64,000 nucleotides of DNA, taken from the NCBI RefSeq assembly GCF_035083965.1, contig NC_089735.1, positions 10,876,001-10,940,000 on the forward strand, read 5' to 3'. The notes beneath the pieces are model-generated. The model saw only the letters and a program-made list of their open reading frames with translations. It had not been told where the DNA came from and ran no database searches. The position numbers were made by a program, and so were the translations under genes. This document shows, piece after piece, positions 9,425 through 32,348 of the stretch (positions within the stretch are counted from its first letter, which is position 1; every line of letters begins with the position of its first letter). The DNA comes from Branchiostoma lanceolatum (Eukaryota > Chordata > Leptocardii > Amphioxiformes > Branchiostomatidae).

Positions 9425-12238
9425 ATGTGTATCGTTTTCCTGAAGTTTGATCCACACCGGAAAAGTGGTGGGTACAAAATCGTCATGGCTGCCAACAGAG
9501 ATGAGTTCTTCAACCGGCCCTCCAAGTCAGCGCATTTCTGGGGAGAAAACCCAAGGGTTCTCAGCGGCGTAGATATGAAACCAGGTAGGGATCTTTTTTT
9601 GAAAAACATGTACATGTAACTGGTGACGTTTCTCGGTGTACACAAGGAGTGATCGAAAGGTTGCATTTAAAATTCATTTGGTAGAATGGCGGGTTGCATA
9701 TTAGATGTGTCAGTCCACATAGTTAGGTACTGGTTGCGCCTCAGACAAGTCAATCCTTTGACACACCCTTTACAAGTAGATTCTCTATTGTATCAACAAT
9801 CTTTCCAAGTGGATAGCAACAAGAAAAACTGGTTACAACATGTGAAAGATGTATTTGACAATAGCGGATACTCTTTTATCTGGAACGCCAACAATCTCGA
9901 TCTAGACATACAGCATATATGTACATTGTTAAGAAAAAGGCTGACCGACATATACATTCAAAGTTTTCTTTATAAATTATCTATCGATGACAGTAAGTCA
10001 AGATTTTATAGGAATGTCAAAACAGAATACTCAATGGAAAATATCTTTCCAACAAAGATTTTGACCAACGGTAAGCTGTGTGTAAGATACGAATTAGGGC
10101 ACATCCACTAGAAATAGAAAAGGGTATACGTAGATATAAAAAGCTGCCTGCTCACGAGAGAATGTGTAAGTTTTGTACAATGAACGCAGTGGAAAATGAA
10201 ATACATTTTATTTGTCAATGTCCTCTATATGACGCCGAAAGAAACGAATTATATAAAACAGCCTCCGTTAATTCCCCTAGCTTTCACCGTTTGAGTAACT
10301 TACAAAAATCAATCTTACTACTAAAATCAACCAACCCACTTACGATACAAAACGTGGGTCTCTTCATTTTCCACTGCCTTCAAAAAAGAAGTCAAACCCA
10401 ACCATAGTCAACCTTAGCTAACATAGAACTTTCACAGTAGACTAGAAAACTATGTCGATTCCTATGTATATCCATGTACTTGTTTGCCTGCAATTAGCCT
10501 TCGGGCATGAACTTGCAATAAAGTTATTATGAAAACCGTATCTGTATTACCGCGTAACGCACCAGCTTCACAGGCACGCAGCGCGGCAGAAGCTACATAA
10601 GCCGATTTAACATATAACTTAATGCGATGGCTTTGTTGATATATAATTTTATCCCAGTTGGACTTTGATGCGTGATATCTAATTCTTTTGGCACAACATG
10701 ATTCTATTAGAAGGTGAAGTTTGCTGTCACTATGTATAATTTTCATAGTGACATAGACAACTAAGCAGCGAAACACTGACAACTTACAATATGGTATCAA
10801 AACACACATGATGCCACAAGATATGGCGACGATTCGTGAAATAGAATAATGTACTTTAAAAAGAATGTCCTTTCCAACCTCTATGGCTACATACAACATT
10901 TTTTCCATGATTGGAATAACTAAACCATTTCAAAACTTGATTAGCCAACTTTAGGGCACTCAGTAGGGAAGTCATTTTGTTTAGATCAAACAGTGACAAC
11001 CAAAGTTGTCAATGGGGTTCTTTTTTTCGATATATTTGTTGGTCTTTATAAGTGGAGTAAAATGATAAAGTTATCAGCAGATCTATTTTGATGACATTTA
11101 ATGTATATTACATGTATCGCTGGGACTTGGTGGGGAGAGAATGTAGCCTGGAGTCCAGCCTTCTTAGCTTTAGTCCGCTACCCAAGCTCCGCTCCCCGCC
11201 TTGACTCCAGGCTAGAGAGAATGTTAGTTCCATTTCATTTGTCAGGATAAATGAAGGTTGATTTCACGACCTAACCACGTGTGTAACTCGAATAAGATGA
11301 ATAGGGTCTTTCCACTTCATGGAGACAGGCGAGCGACCTTATATGACCTATGACTTAACATGTGGGATTTGAGATGTAAGATATGATTTGAAAGACAACA
11401 GAACATACACAACTTGTAAATACAGTTCTTTTTCAATCAATTTCGTTTGAAATGCAATGAGATTTCTGTACGGTCAACGGTCGCTTAAATGGAAAGGGGA
11501 TATAACTCGTTTAATGCTTAATCAGTCGTTATAAATGCACTGTTTGTTGCAGGGAAAGAAGGCGGTACTTGGGTGGGTATGGCAGAGAATGGTCGCCTGT
11601 CAGCGGTCACCAACATCCTTCAGTCCTCTCCAGTCCGCCATGCAAAAGGGAGGGGCTATCTCATCACTGACTTCTTAAGGGGGAACCAAACACCGCTGGC
11701 GTATCTGGAAAACCTACCTGAAGAAGGACATGGGTTCAATGCTTTCAACCTATTGACCATGGATCTTTCTGAGTCTGCAAGTTTGGCGTACTACAGTAAT
11801 GTTTCTCACAACACTCCAGAAATCTTACCGCCTGGCCAGTACGTCGTTAGTAACTCCTTACTACAAACGCCACTTCAGAAGACGATCCACGGAGAGAAGA
11901 TATTCCAAGAACTCTTACAGGACAAGGAAGAGGGTGACGAAGATTCTTTCTTCAGAGGCCTTTTGAAACTCCTGGATAACAGTGTGCAGTTCCCTGACGA
12001 CCCGCTAGTGGCGTTACAGGGAACCCCACTTCCAGAGATGGTTCGCGATGGGTTTTCTGCCATTTGTGTGCGGACACCGAAAGAAGCGAACTATGGAACA
12101 AGGACAAATACAGTTGTTCTCGTCGACGGGGACAATCATGTGACATTTGTGGAGAAGACATTGAAAGTGCCTGTCGATGTTGAGAAGTTTGAATGGGAGG
12201 TGAACAAATTTGAGTTCAACGTCCGTCAGTTCTATTAA
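9425..12238 (+). CDS. TANGO2: TANGO2 homologue (NRDE domain), tandem copy B
   Basis: Two exons, 9425-9584 and 11553-12238, join in phase 1 to encode 281 residues. Exon 1 is identical to copy A at the nucleotide level. Exon 2 keeps every family motif ([29 protein letters not shown]) and ends VRQFY and stop, probably the ancestral terminus, since copy A's end lies at the duplication junction. The Ntn-type Cys2 and NRDE motif (24-27) are intact. The intron, about 2.0 kb, still contains the 3' part of a LINE. Both copies look functional with no frame damage. Which one is expressed, and where, cannot be told from sequence. Confidence 0.93.
9686..10530 (+). mobile_element. Non-LTR retrotransposon (LINE) 3' fragment in TANGO2-B intron
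   Basis: A frame from 9686 to about 10080 encodes the region downstream of a LINE reverse transcriptase. It shifts frame near 10080-10110 and continues to 10407. The second part contains C-x2-C followed by H-x4-C ([20 protein letters not shown]), a zinc-knuckle-like motif common at the C-terminus of invertebrate LINE ORF2. An untranslated tail ends with AATAAAGTTATT near 10525. The element is 5'-truncated and inactive; the clade was not determined. Confidence 0.72.
11144..11214. repeat. Short palindromic MITE, unit 2 copy
   Basis: This is the same 71-bp inverted-repeat element as at 5947-6017, carried by the segmental duplication. Confidence 0.7.
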
Positions 12239-14454
12239 ATAGTAAACTACTTCACTTGTACTATTAGTAAGGCCATGTTGATTTGATTATATGGATGGCA
12301 TCCTCTGGGAACCCCAAAACTGATGAGAGCGTGCAAATAAAGTCAATGCAATCTATATCATATATATTTTCCCATTTTGCAGCTGGTTTGTATGATTTAC
12401 AGTGAGGCCAAAAACATTTTTTGCGGAAACGGACGAAAATTGATGCGCGCGCGGATGTCATCTATATAATCAAATTTACATGGTTTAACACACATGATAA
12501 CATGCAAGAAACTTTCTGTCTGTGATATCTACTTAGAAACGAAGAAAGCATTTTAGCAGTATAAAAAGACAATTTCTTTTTTATGGATTCTGTTTATTTA
12601 TTTCTGTTTTCTTTATACAGGGTAGACGCGCTCAGTGCTTAACACACTGCTTAACAGGCATGCCCTGTACTATTGTAATTGGCTACCTTTAAAATAAAAT
12701 AATCAAAATAAGGAAAAGTTTACTACCGAATAGAAGTAAAGTTTGACGATGTGTATATATTGTACATTGTATGTATTGTTACAAAAATAACACAGGTACT
12801 AAGAAAAATAGGAATGACAATTTTCTATAAGTGTTTTATTTGCAAGTTCTTGCCCGAGGGCTAATTGCAACATGAAACAATGCATATACTGTACAGATAG
12901 TGCGAGTTAACAATGTTGACAAGTGGAACAAATGGCTATTCTAAGAACTACTACGGAATACAATCTACGCTTTTTGGGTTTGACTTCTTTTTTCGGAAGC
13001 AGTAGTTACAAAATCTTTCCCCCACGGGTAACTTTTTGTACCGAACTTTCTCAATTTCAAGAGGGTGGGCGCTAATTCTAATTTTATTAATTATAAGAAC
13101 ATAGTGGCCTCAATTGGTTACCGCTTCACATTTAGCAACCAACTTTAAAAGTGTCGCCCAGTCGCCATGGTAGAGGAAGAAACACGATTGCAAAGTTCCA
13201 TGTGCCCTCTACTGATTACTTATGGAACTGCACGACATATACTACTAGACATATACAGTAAAACCAATTTCAGAGTGAAACCGCTTTAATACAGGAACGA
13301 TTTCAAGTTCATCTGATAATATGGACGAAAATACGTCACAAAACACCGAAATAAACTTTATACTCATTCCCAATATGGACTTCTCAAAATACTTTTGCAA
13401 ATTATAGAAACCATCCGATGATTCGCACATATAAACCGAAAAGTGTATTTCTAAGTTTCTAACCCAAAACGTTTTTCCATATAGAAAACATATATGCCAG
13501 TATCCAGTTGTACATGTATATATTGCTGTGAGTTTCGTCATGAAAAGTTACAAGGATATACATGTTATACCATTCGAGACATGCCTTAGTCACGTGCCTT
13601 AGTTCAAGGGACAAAGTTTTCAAACAAACCGGAAGTCAATTGTTCTCGCAGACGGAAGTTCTTTGAACACGCCCAAGGACAAGCTGACGTGGTTATTCGG
13701 AAAGAAAGAGAGTTGACGTTTAAGAGGAAATGAAGTTAGTCATATGACTGTACATTCCCTTTCCAAGTATGCGAAGTTACGCCGACATGTACAATGTAAC
13801 GTATTATGCACAAGATACGTTTGTGCGTTTATCCACATCAGTAGTCGTAGAAGACCTTGCGAACGTTCCTGTACTTTTTTCGTGTCAATTAGATACTTCA
13901 TAAAGAATCACAAAGCAAGAATCGCAAATATTCATACAGATAAGTTGTATGTAGTTTCAAGCCGGAATCCGGTACTAAGTACTTTGTGTAAAATATTTAG
14001 CGTGTCGATTATGTTTATTGGCTACCATGCAAAGCAAATATTTCCTTGTTCTTCAAACCAGGGCAATGGGCATGGTTCTAGTAAAGAACAAAATTTCGGA
14101 AATCGGTAGGAGTTACCTTTTTAAATTGTGAGTTTTAACAGGAATTCGAGACGTCGTAGGGCTGTAGAGTGGGCTGACGCTATATCACTATTCTCCTATT
14201 GTTACATACGTTTGTTCAATACAAAGGTCAAAGGTGACGATAGAAAAGCGATGTGTAATCTTGCACAGTCATTGTATTATGACGACTAGAAATCGTGAAG
14301 TGTGCCAGTCTTCTCTCAATATTTGGCGGCGTATTTTTTGTGCCAGGCGGTTGAAACGCGTGAGATTAGCGAAACGCGTCTCGCTTGGTTCAGGTCCAAC
14401 GCTGCTGTATTGACAGTCAACACCGACAGGTGCTAAAAACACGTTTACTCCAAG
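12239..14454. other. Spacer between TANGO2-B and the TRIM gene
   Basis: This stretch is AT-rich with no supported coding exon. At about 12835-13015 it carries, in reverse orientation, the same LINE 3' tail seen at 10370-10520, shown by CAAGTTCTTGCCCGAGGGC and the reversed Lys/Arg-rich end of ORF2. The final 200 bp should hold the TRIM promoter or 5' UTR. I see no clear TATA box. Confidence 0.6.
12835..13015 (-). mobile_element. Inverted LINE 3'-end fragment
   Basis: The reverse complement matches the 3' end of the LINE in the TANGO2-B intron: the codons before the stop (around 12985-13015), then the tail with GCAATTAGCCCTCGGGC. It is a separate, heavily 5'-truncated insertion of the same family. 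Confidence 0.6.
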
Positions 14455-16428
14455 ATGGCGACCGACGGAGGCGACACGAAAACCGAGTCGGACATTTGGA
14501 CTTGTGGTGTCTGTCTGGAGGAGTTGTGGCGTCCCAGGTTGCTTCCGTGTGGACATGAGTGCTGTATGAAGTGTTTGGAATACTGGGAGGAGGGCGGGAG
14601 GAGTCCTCTACTTTGCCCCACCTGTCGTAAGGTTGTGTACCTACCCCCCGAGGGGATCGCCGGTCTCATGAAACCCCTCTGGGTCGGAAACTGCCGCTTG
14701 ATGTCACGTACTACAAATGATAAGAACGCTTCCGGGCCTAGGAAGGTGACCACTTGCTACAAACACCAAACCTGTGGTCTGACGTGGTTCTGCGACACCT
14801 GCGACAGAACAATCTGTCGAGAGTGCGTGACGACGGAACACGGGAGACATCCAGTCAGCCACATAACCAAGCTGGTCGAGAAGAAGAAGCAAGAGGCGCT
14901 TGGCCTCGTCGAAAGGGGGAGCGAAAAGGCCGCAGCTCTGCAAGCCCGGCTCCGCTACTTGGCGGCCTGCCGATACGAACTTGAACGACAACAGGCGGAA
15001 GCCGAGGCGGCGATAGAGGCGGCCGCTCAGACGTTACGTGAGGAGATAGAGAGGCAAAAACACTCGTCCTTACATTGGCTGAATTCCTTGTGCGGGCAGG
15101 AATTTGAGAAGCTGGCAGGTGCTCAGACACGAACCGAACAGGACTTTGCTCAACTCACGAGCGCGTTACATCTCGTCATCAGCTTTGGCAAGACCGTTAA
15201 GAACTCGAGCCAAAATCCCATTTCATTGTTGTCAGCCGTGAAGGCGCTTTCACAAGCCGTGCAAGGCGTGGATGTCAAACTTTCCCACACGATAATCAGG
15301 GTGAAATTCGTTCCCTCCAAGACGGGCGTTAACATTGGGAACGTGGCTTTTACCACGGGGGAGAGATTCCGACCGAAACAACATCACAACAACTTCTTAT
15401 CAGACTCTCCTGTTGATAACAACAATGCAGTTATTTCTTTAGAATCTACGGGATCACAATCTTTGGAAAGTCCTATGCTTATTGACCCGGTCTATGACAC
15501 CCCAACGACGCCCAACTCGCCCCTTGTACCGCCCACACCTCCAGCACATCGGAAAGTTCAAGTTGGCGGCGGTTATGGGAGCGAGACTGGGCAGTTCAAA
15601 AACCCATTTGCCCTGGCAGTTTCTAGTCACTATCTCTACGTTGCAGACAGAGCTAACGGCGGAAGGGTTCAAATATTTGATTTCTGTGGAAACCTGGTGC
15701 GTTCTTTTCTGCTCATGTTGGGGAAGGGCTTGGAGGCTTTAACTGGCGGGATTGTCTTGATGCCGAATGGCACGATAAAATATCTCGGTGGCGGACACGA
15801 GACCATGATATGTGACCGTGCCGGACGGGCTGTTGGGCGGGCTTGCTACCCAGTCATGACCGCTTACAACCCTAACGGCAAGTGCATCAGTCGAACAAAA
15901 CTCCAGATACGGCAAGGACACCTTGTGGATGCGGTCGCACTTCCTAACGGAAATATCGCAGTTGTGGTTATCACGGGTTTGTGGGAGCGGGCAGACTGTA
16001 TTCTACTCTCTGAAAGGGGACAGAAACTCTGTGAAGTCCACAGTAGTCAGACGACAGTGGGAGACTGCGTCTCTTTATCCGTGAACCCAAACTCGGGTGA
16101 CATTCTCCTCTGTGAGCCAAAACAAGAGGACCGAGATCGAGTGACACTCTTCAATTCACAAGGCCGACCAAAGTCAACAACGCTGCAGCTGGGCCATATA
16201 GCTACAACAACAACAGCCAACGACATATCCGTTGACAGCTATGGGAACATTATTTCATCGACGAAAAATGCGAGATTGCAACTCTATGACAAGAAGGGTG
16301 CGTTCTTAAAGGACGTGGCGTCGGGCAAAGATGGTCTGAAACGGCCGTCCAAAGTTGCCCTTACTAGAGACAGAAGAGTAGCCGTCATAGACGAGGGAGC
16401 CGTTTGTGTATTTATGTTTAGCTACTAG
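14455..16428 (+). CDS. TRIM-NHL-like RING E3 ubiquitin ligase, intronless
   Basis: A single uninterrupted frame of 657 residues starts at ATG 14455 (CAAGATGGCG context). The RING finger uses C17, C20, C32, H34, C37, C40, C54 and C57. A B-box type 2 has C101, H104, C113, C116, C121 and C124 with histidines at 129 and 132. A Gln/Glu/Ala-rich coiled coil follows at about 140-230. A Ser/Pro/Thr-rich linker (TPTTPNSPLVPPTPP) leads into a C-terminal region (about 367-657) with NHL-type repeats beginning GGGYGSETGQFKNPFALAVS. This order matches TRIM2/3/56/71-type proteins, which ubiquitinate targets chosen by the propeller, in neurons, RNA regulation or antiviral signalling. The NHL repeats are degenerate, so the fold assignment is less sure than the tripartite motif. 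No vertebrate orthologue is claimed. A polyadenylation signal lies at 16852-16857. Confidence 0.93.
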   Translation: MATDGGDTKTESDIWTCGVCLEELWRPRLLPCGHECCMKCLEYWEEGGRSPLLCPTCRKVVYLPPEGIAGLMKPLWVGNCRLMSRTTNDKNASGPRKVTTCYKHQTCGLTWFCDTCDRTICRECVTTEHGRHPVSHITKLVEKKKQEALGLVERGSEKAAALQARLRYLAACRYELERQQAEAEAAIEAAAQTLREEIERQKHSSLHWLNSLCGQEFEKLAGAQTRTEQDFAQLTSALHLVISFGKTVKNSSQNPISLLSAVKALSQAVQGVDVKLSHTIIRVKFVPSKTGVNIGNVAFTTGERFRPKQHHNNFLSDSPVDNNNAVISLESTGSQSLESPMLIDPVYDTPTTPNSPLVPPTPPAHRKVQVGGGYGSETGQFKNPFALAVSSHYLYVADRANGGRVQIFDFCGNLVRSFLLMLGKGLEALTGGIVLMPNGTIKYLGGGHETMICDRAGRAVGRACYPVMTAYNPNGKCISRTKLQIRQGHLVDAVALPNGNIAVVVITGLWERADCILLSERGQKLCEVHSSQTTVGDCVSLSVNPNSGDILLCEPKQEDRDRVTLFNSQGRPKSTTLQLGHIATTTTANDISVDSYGNIISSTKNARLQLYDKKGAFLKDVASGKDGLKRPSKVALTRDRRVAVIDEGAVCVFMFSY

Positions 16429-17050
16429 GTTATTTTGGGATAAACAATCTTGAAGTAGCTGTTCATCCCGTTGCGTTACAGTTTCTATATTTCTACTTCA
16501 AGACACGATATTTAGCTACGCTGCGCTGTTTCAGAAATTTCTCCCTATATCGCGCATATCGGTTCTTGTATCAAACATGTATACAACATCGAGTTTTGCG
16601 TTCAGAAAGAACGTCATAGACTGTGCAATACTGGCTTATTCTAAACACGATACGCAAGCTCTTACTTGTATTTATCTTTAATGCCAATACGGCATTCATT
16701 TGTATGGCTACCGATATATAAAGATATTCCAATGCAACTATCTAAAAGTCCGTTAATTTGAAACATTAACATGTGTTCGCACTTTACTTGCCATTTGTGG
16801 GTGAAATATGAGAGTAAAGGTGCCACCTGTCGGGTGACCTTATAGGCGGACAATAAAAACCTATTGTTGTGCTAATGTAGAACAAACATGTCGTAAATCT
16901 TCCATAGAAACTGATATGATTTTGGCGTGCTATTCTCGATATGATATGAGACAATAGTTTCACCCATATGAAATGTAATGGGTTTTAGAATAGCTAACAT
17001 AGGGGCACAGACGTGACCCATTTTTTTTTGTCCCAAAGCTCCACTGTTAC

Positions 17051-17203
17051 TGGGTCCGGCTGGTTTGTGACGTTTTTTAGGCGTTTTTGTCGGGATTTCT
17101 TTTTTCTCCCGTTTTCTTTGGGGGTTTGGCGACATATGGAAAACGGGACAGAATAGAAAGCCCGACAAAACGCCTAAAACACGTCAAAAACCAGCCGGAC
17201 CCA
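17051..17203. repeat. Hairpin-forming inverted repeat
   Basis: Two arms of about 47 bp, starting GGGTCCGGCTGG on the left and ending CCAGCCGGACCC on the right, are inverted copies with a few mismatches. They are separated by a loop of about 60 bp. This is probably a small MITE. No target duplication was resolved. Confidence 0.65.
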
Positions 17204-17539
17204 CTCTTCTGGTTGGAGAGTACACTGTTATATGTTTAAGGGGAACACACAATATGTCGGCATGATTTGTTTGCCGATACACACCAGCTGCCTAGCGTTG
17301 GACACGCTTGGATGTCACAGGTACGACCTGAGGCACACTTTATCTCGACTCTTAAGTACAACAGTATTGTGTGTACAGCGTTTTGTTATATTTGGTTCCG
17401 GAATTTTATTACATTGATTTTCCGTTAATCATAATGCGAGTAAACGTGACATATATGCTTCTGAAAATTTGTTATAGATAAAATTTCCTTTTTGGTTGTT
17501 TCAATTGATCCCAAACTGCTTTAATGATATATTTTGAAG

Positions 17540-17720
17540 GCACAATTAGTATAAGGTGTACAGCAATGTCTCCAATCAGTCAAAACATAAACAGTTCGCA
17601 TCCGGGGAAGGGCATCCTGGGTGGAGCTGTATTCGTCTTTCGGGAGGGACGTAAAATGGGAGTCCCGTGATCGAGTAGGTGCCTCGAGCACATTAAAAGG
17701 CACTACAGCCTCATTACTCA
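17540..17720 (+). mobile_element. SINE-like repeat, family 2
   Basis: The stretch GGGGAAGGGCATCCTGG through GGGACGTAAAATGGGAGTC closely matches 36336-36400 and, in reverse, 60899-60972. In the 36.3 kb copy this body follows a clear tRNA-like A box and B box, so the family is probably tRNA-derived. Confidence 0.55.
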
Positions 17721-19753
17721 AATGGGTACCTACTGGCTGTACTTCAGGTGAATAATAATGACTTGTTATGTATTTCTAAATTTCCATACAAGCTACGTGA
17801 TTAAGTGGATATGAAAGGAAATACACAGAGAATATGAAATCATTTAAGAAACTTGGTGTTTGTCACAATATTAATTTTGCTTGTTACTCTTGAATCAACA
17901 CCACATGGTAGACATGGCGTTACCGTGATGCTGTAGTTACCTGGGGTCTGGTTACGCGCGCCACCTATCGGAATGTAATCCAGGTGCAACCTACAGGTCT
18001 GTAAACAGGCACTTCAAATCTTCTGCTAAGTATGCCTGTGTGCACGAAATTGGAAGTGGCTACTTTTAGGTATGAATATACTACGGGATCCGTCCTGATA
18101 CGAATTCAATCACATGTTTACCAGCTTATTGGTCAATCTCTTTCTAAAATTTAAAAAAAAAGTGACCCAACCTCCATCTAATTATTGCACCATTATAATA
18201 TACAGTATATGTAGACACCAAGTTTAATATATAGTTTTGCAAGAAAAGAACAAAGGGACCTCGACCTTGAACCCTTAGTAAAAAAAACAAGTAATAAAAT
18301 TGCGGACACAAAACACAGTACTAGTATAATTGAAAACAACAAAATAGGCCACCATTTTGCAGTTGCTGTTTTTACTTTATTCCTCCAGCTCCATAAATAC
18401 ATCTGGTTATGTCTTTGTGATTTAAACATATACTATTGCACACATAACTCCTTTTGTCTATTGTCCTTTGTACCAAGGGCATTAACTATAATATCCTTCT
18501 CCATACATACTAACCAGAAAAATCTGTGAAACACTCAACCAGGACAGGGGTTCTCCCATCCTGTATGAAATATTGAAAGAGTTGGTTATACATCCATGAT
18601 CCTTTACCATGCATTATCCTGAAGCAACCCAACCTCACTATCCTTTAATTCTGTATCATAACCTTTTTCCGTACACCTATGTCTGGATAAAACCCATTAA
18701 AACATTTATTCTCCATAAAATACCTTTGTTGCTTTCCATAAATTACCTCATGCAAAGCATAGTTCTGCAAACTACCCCATTGACCAGCTATATATGGAAT
18801 AGTTTAGGTCTTAATCGATTTTGAATGTCAGGCTTTTCCATGAAGGATAAGAAATACTTTTGTGTGTTTTCAGTGGATGTGTTTTCAGTGCATACTCAAA
18901 GAAATGCCGTAAGCAAGTTTTGAGAGACTTCAGATACAGTGAAATATTGTCGACACTTCTCAAAACTGCTTATTGGGCATTTAAAAGAATACATTTTTGT
19001 ATAAGGCATGTCACAAAGACAGTGTGAACTACAGCATGTATGGTCTGTAGATGGTAACACTTCTATCAGTATCACTGAAGAAACACTGTCACAAAACCAC
19101 ACAGTTACAAAAATACTTCACATTTACCACGAAGGAAGGCTGAAATCCTGAGTATTATATCCATATTTAGTGTTTGTTTACTTTGTCCATTGCACGACGG
19201 TTGCCAAGTGGGTTAGAAACTTGGGACTTTGCAGCATCTTACACAGTACACCAAGAACAGTAAAGACAAGATCAGTAAAGACCATAAGGGAAAGTGAAAA
19301 TGTTGGTGAGTTTTCCACTCCACTCCTTTCCCAAGACTCAAAATACCCAACTGCAACCTACAATTTGCAAAAAATTTCTTCTGAATGCAGGAAAAAACAT
19401 ACACAACTTTCCAAACGACACCTTATGATCCAGCAAAACCCTTTTCTGATTTGCCCATATTTAGATGGGAAAGAGAAAATTTCAAGTTTTTCCTTTACTG
19501 CTTTCATAATTTCAATAACAACATAATCATTTTCCTGTAGACTACTGTAATATAATCACAATCTTAAAATCAATCCATGAGTCAGAACATGGATGTCTCA
19601 TAGTGGCACATACTGCACTTCTGCTTGAAGATGTCACAACACGAAAAAAATCAAATATTAAAAGGATTCATTCAGAAATTTCATTAGTTCTTCCTTCAGT
19701 CTAAACCTTACCTTAACAAAAGACAACTAAAAATCCCTTCAGAAAGGTCAAGT

Positions 19754-20205
19754 TACTGTAAATGCATTTAAGTTCACATGGTCTTTATGCGACAGGGAGA
19801 AAATGGAGTGTTCGCGGTGGTTTTAACCCTTAAGCTGCCAGGTTTTTTAGCCAAGTAAAAATCAAAAATGTTTGACCCCTGACCTCCCTCACGAAACCCG
19901 CGAAACACCCGGCGGCGCTAACTCCCCTAACTTCCCGGCTTCGCGCGCTACACGCACGCAAAGCTGTTTTGTTCTGGGGAATACCCTATCCCGGTTATAA
20001 CCGGGTCCAGCACACAAGGCATATTTCTGTATCCCTAATTAAGTCGGGACTGGCAGCTTAAGGGTTAAGTTTGCGTTTGAAACAATAGTAGGGCTACAGT
20101 CATAGGTGGGCAAAAAGTTTCCCGGTGGTTTTAAGTTCGAGCTGAAGAGTTCACTGCGAAAACCACAAATATAAAACCACAGCAAACATTTCTGCATTTA
20201 CAGTA
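19754..20205 (+). mobile_element. MITE family 2 copy, interrupted by a nested element
   Basis: The termini are TACTGTAAATGCA and TGCATTTACAGTA, an inverted pair. The body (AACAATAGTAGGGCTACAGT and the GGTTTTAAGTTC motif) recurs at 25650-25862, 28294-28999 and, more diverged and reversed, 45812-46008. The element is split by the insertion at 19827-20064. Confidence 0.75.
19827..20064. mobile_element. 238-bp element nested in MITE, TTAA target duplication
   Basis: The termini are CCCTTAAGCTGCCAG and its inverse CTGGCAGCTTAAGGG. TTAA flanks it on both sides (19823-19826 and 20065-20068). Removing the element and one TTAA restores the continuous MITE seen in other copies (GGTTTTAAGTTTGCG). A TTAA duplication with a CCC terminus fits a non-autonomous piggyBac-type element. 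Confidence 0.8.
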
Positions 20206-20908
20206 TTCTGGTCACAAATCAACCAGCACAGTTTGGAGAAAACACAGCCACCATGGTGGTGGAAGATGAAAAATAGGTGGCTGATTTGTGACAGCATTGA
20301 GGAATATTTCACATCAATTCACAGTTTTAAGGGCTATCTGATTCTCTTCTTTTTGTATTGTACTCTGTAAATAACAACTATTTGTACCAGTGTTAGGTAT
20401 AGCCAGTTCAGTCATGAATCTTGAAGTACGTGTGATGTAGTTAAGTGTCAAATGATTGTTGGTAAGATGTTGTTTACCAAGGCCAATTGAAAAATCTCAC
20501 TTGAAATCTCTTTACGGTAAAACTGCGGTAAGGGTCTATCATAAATAGGGGATTGTCATCAAAATGACTGGACGTATTGAAAACTCAATTTTGGTTAAAA
20601 AAATAATAAATGTTTGGAGAGTGGTAAATTTGTAAACGTGGACAAGTTAAATTTTTAAAAATGTGGTGGAGTGGTCAAGGTTTGCTTTGATATTTGATGT
20701 AAACCAAAAATAAGAAAATCAACTTTCTTTCAAATCTTGTTATAAAATGTCTGTGGAAATATAATGGAAATTTTGATTCTGATAAAATGATTGAATGTGG
20801 TTGTGAGTGATTAAAGAGCGATTAACGAGTGATGAAAGAAGAATGTATTGGTCCAAAAGTGGTCAAAGTTTGGCTTGATGCTTGATGCTAACCTACACCA
20901 AGCATAGC

Positions 20909-32348
<11,440 letters not shown>

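Larger units (their letters stand above)
7046..12229 (+). repeat. Segmental tandem duplication, unit 2
   Basis: This is the second copy of the block at 3425-7034, in the same orientation and directly adjacent. It includes an orphan cupin last exon, a MITE, TANGO2-B and a longer LINE remnant. Identity is essentially complete around TANGO2 exon 1 and lower in the cupin-exon and MITE parts, where small insertions and deletions are visible. Confidence 0.85.
16429..20908. other. Spacer between the convergent TRIM and CPE genes
   Basis: This stretch holds the TRIM 3' UTR (AATAAA at 16852-16857), a hairpin element (17051-17203), a SINE-like repeat (17540-17720) and, on the CPE side, a MITE interrupted by a second element (19754-20205). 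Part of the right half is probably CPE 3' UTR. I see no supported coding exon. Confidence 0.6.

Noticed and set aside
10462-10908. 148-codon minus-strand frame
   Set aside because: It begins in the LINE 3' tail and has no family resemblance or splice support.
18193-18429. 78-codon minus-strand frame with a hydrophobic stretch
   Set aside because: It is AT-rich with no coding-like codon bias, lies in likely CPE 3' flanking sequence and shows no family resemblance.
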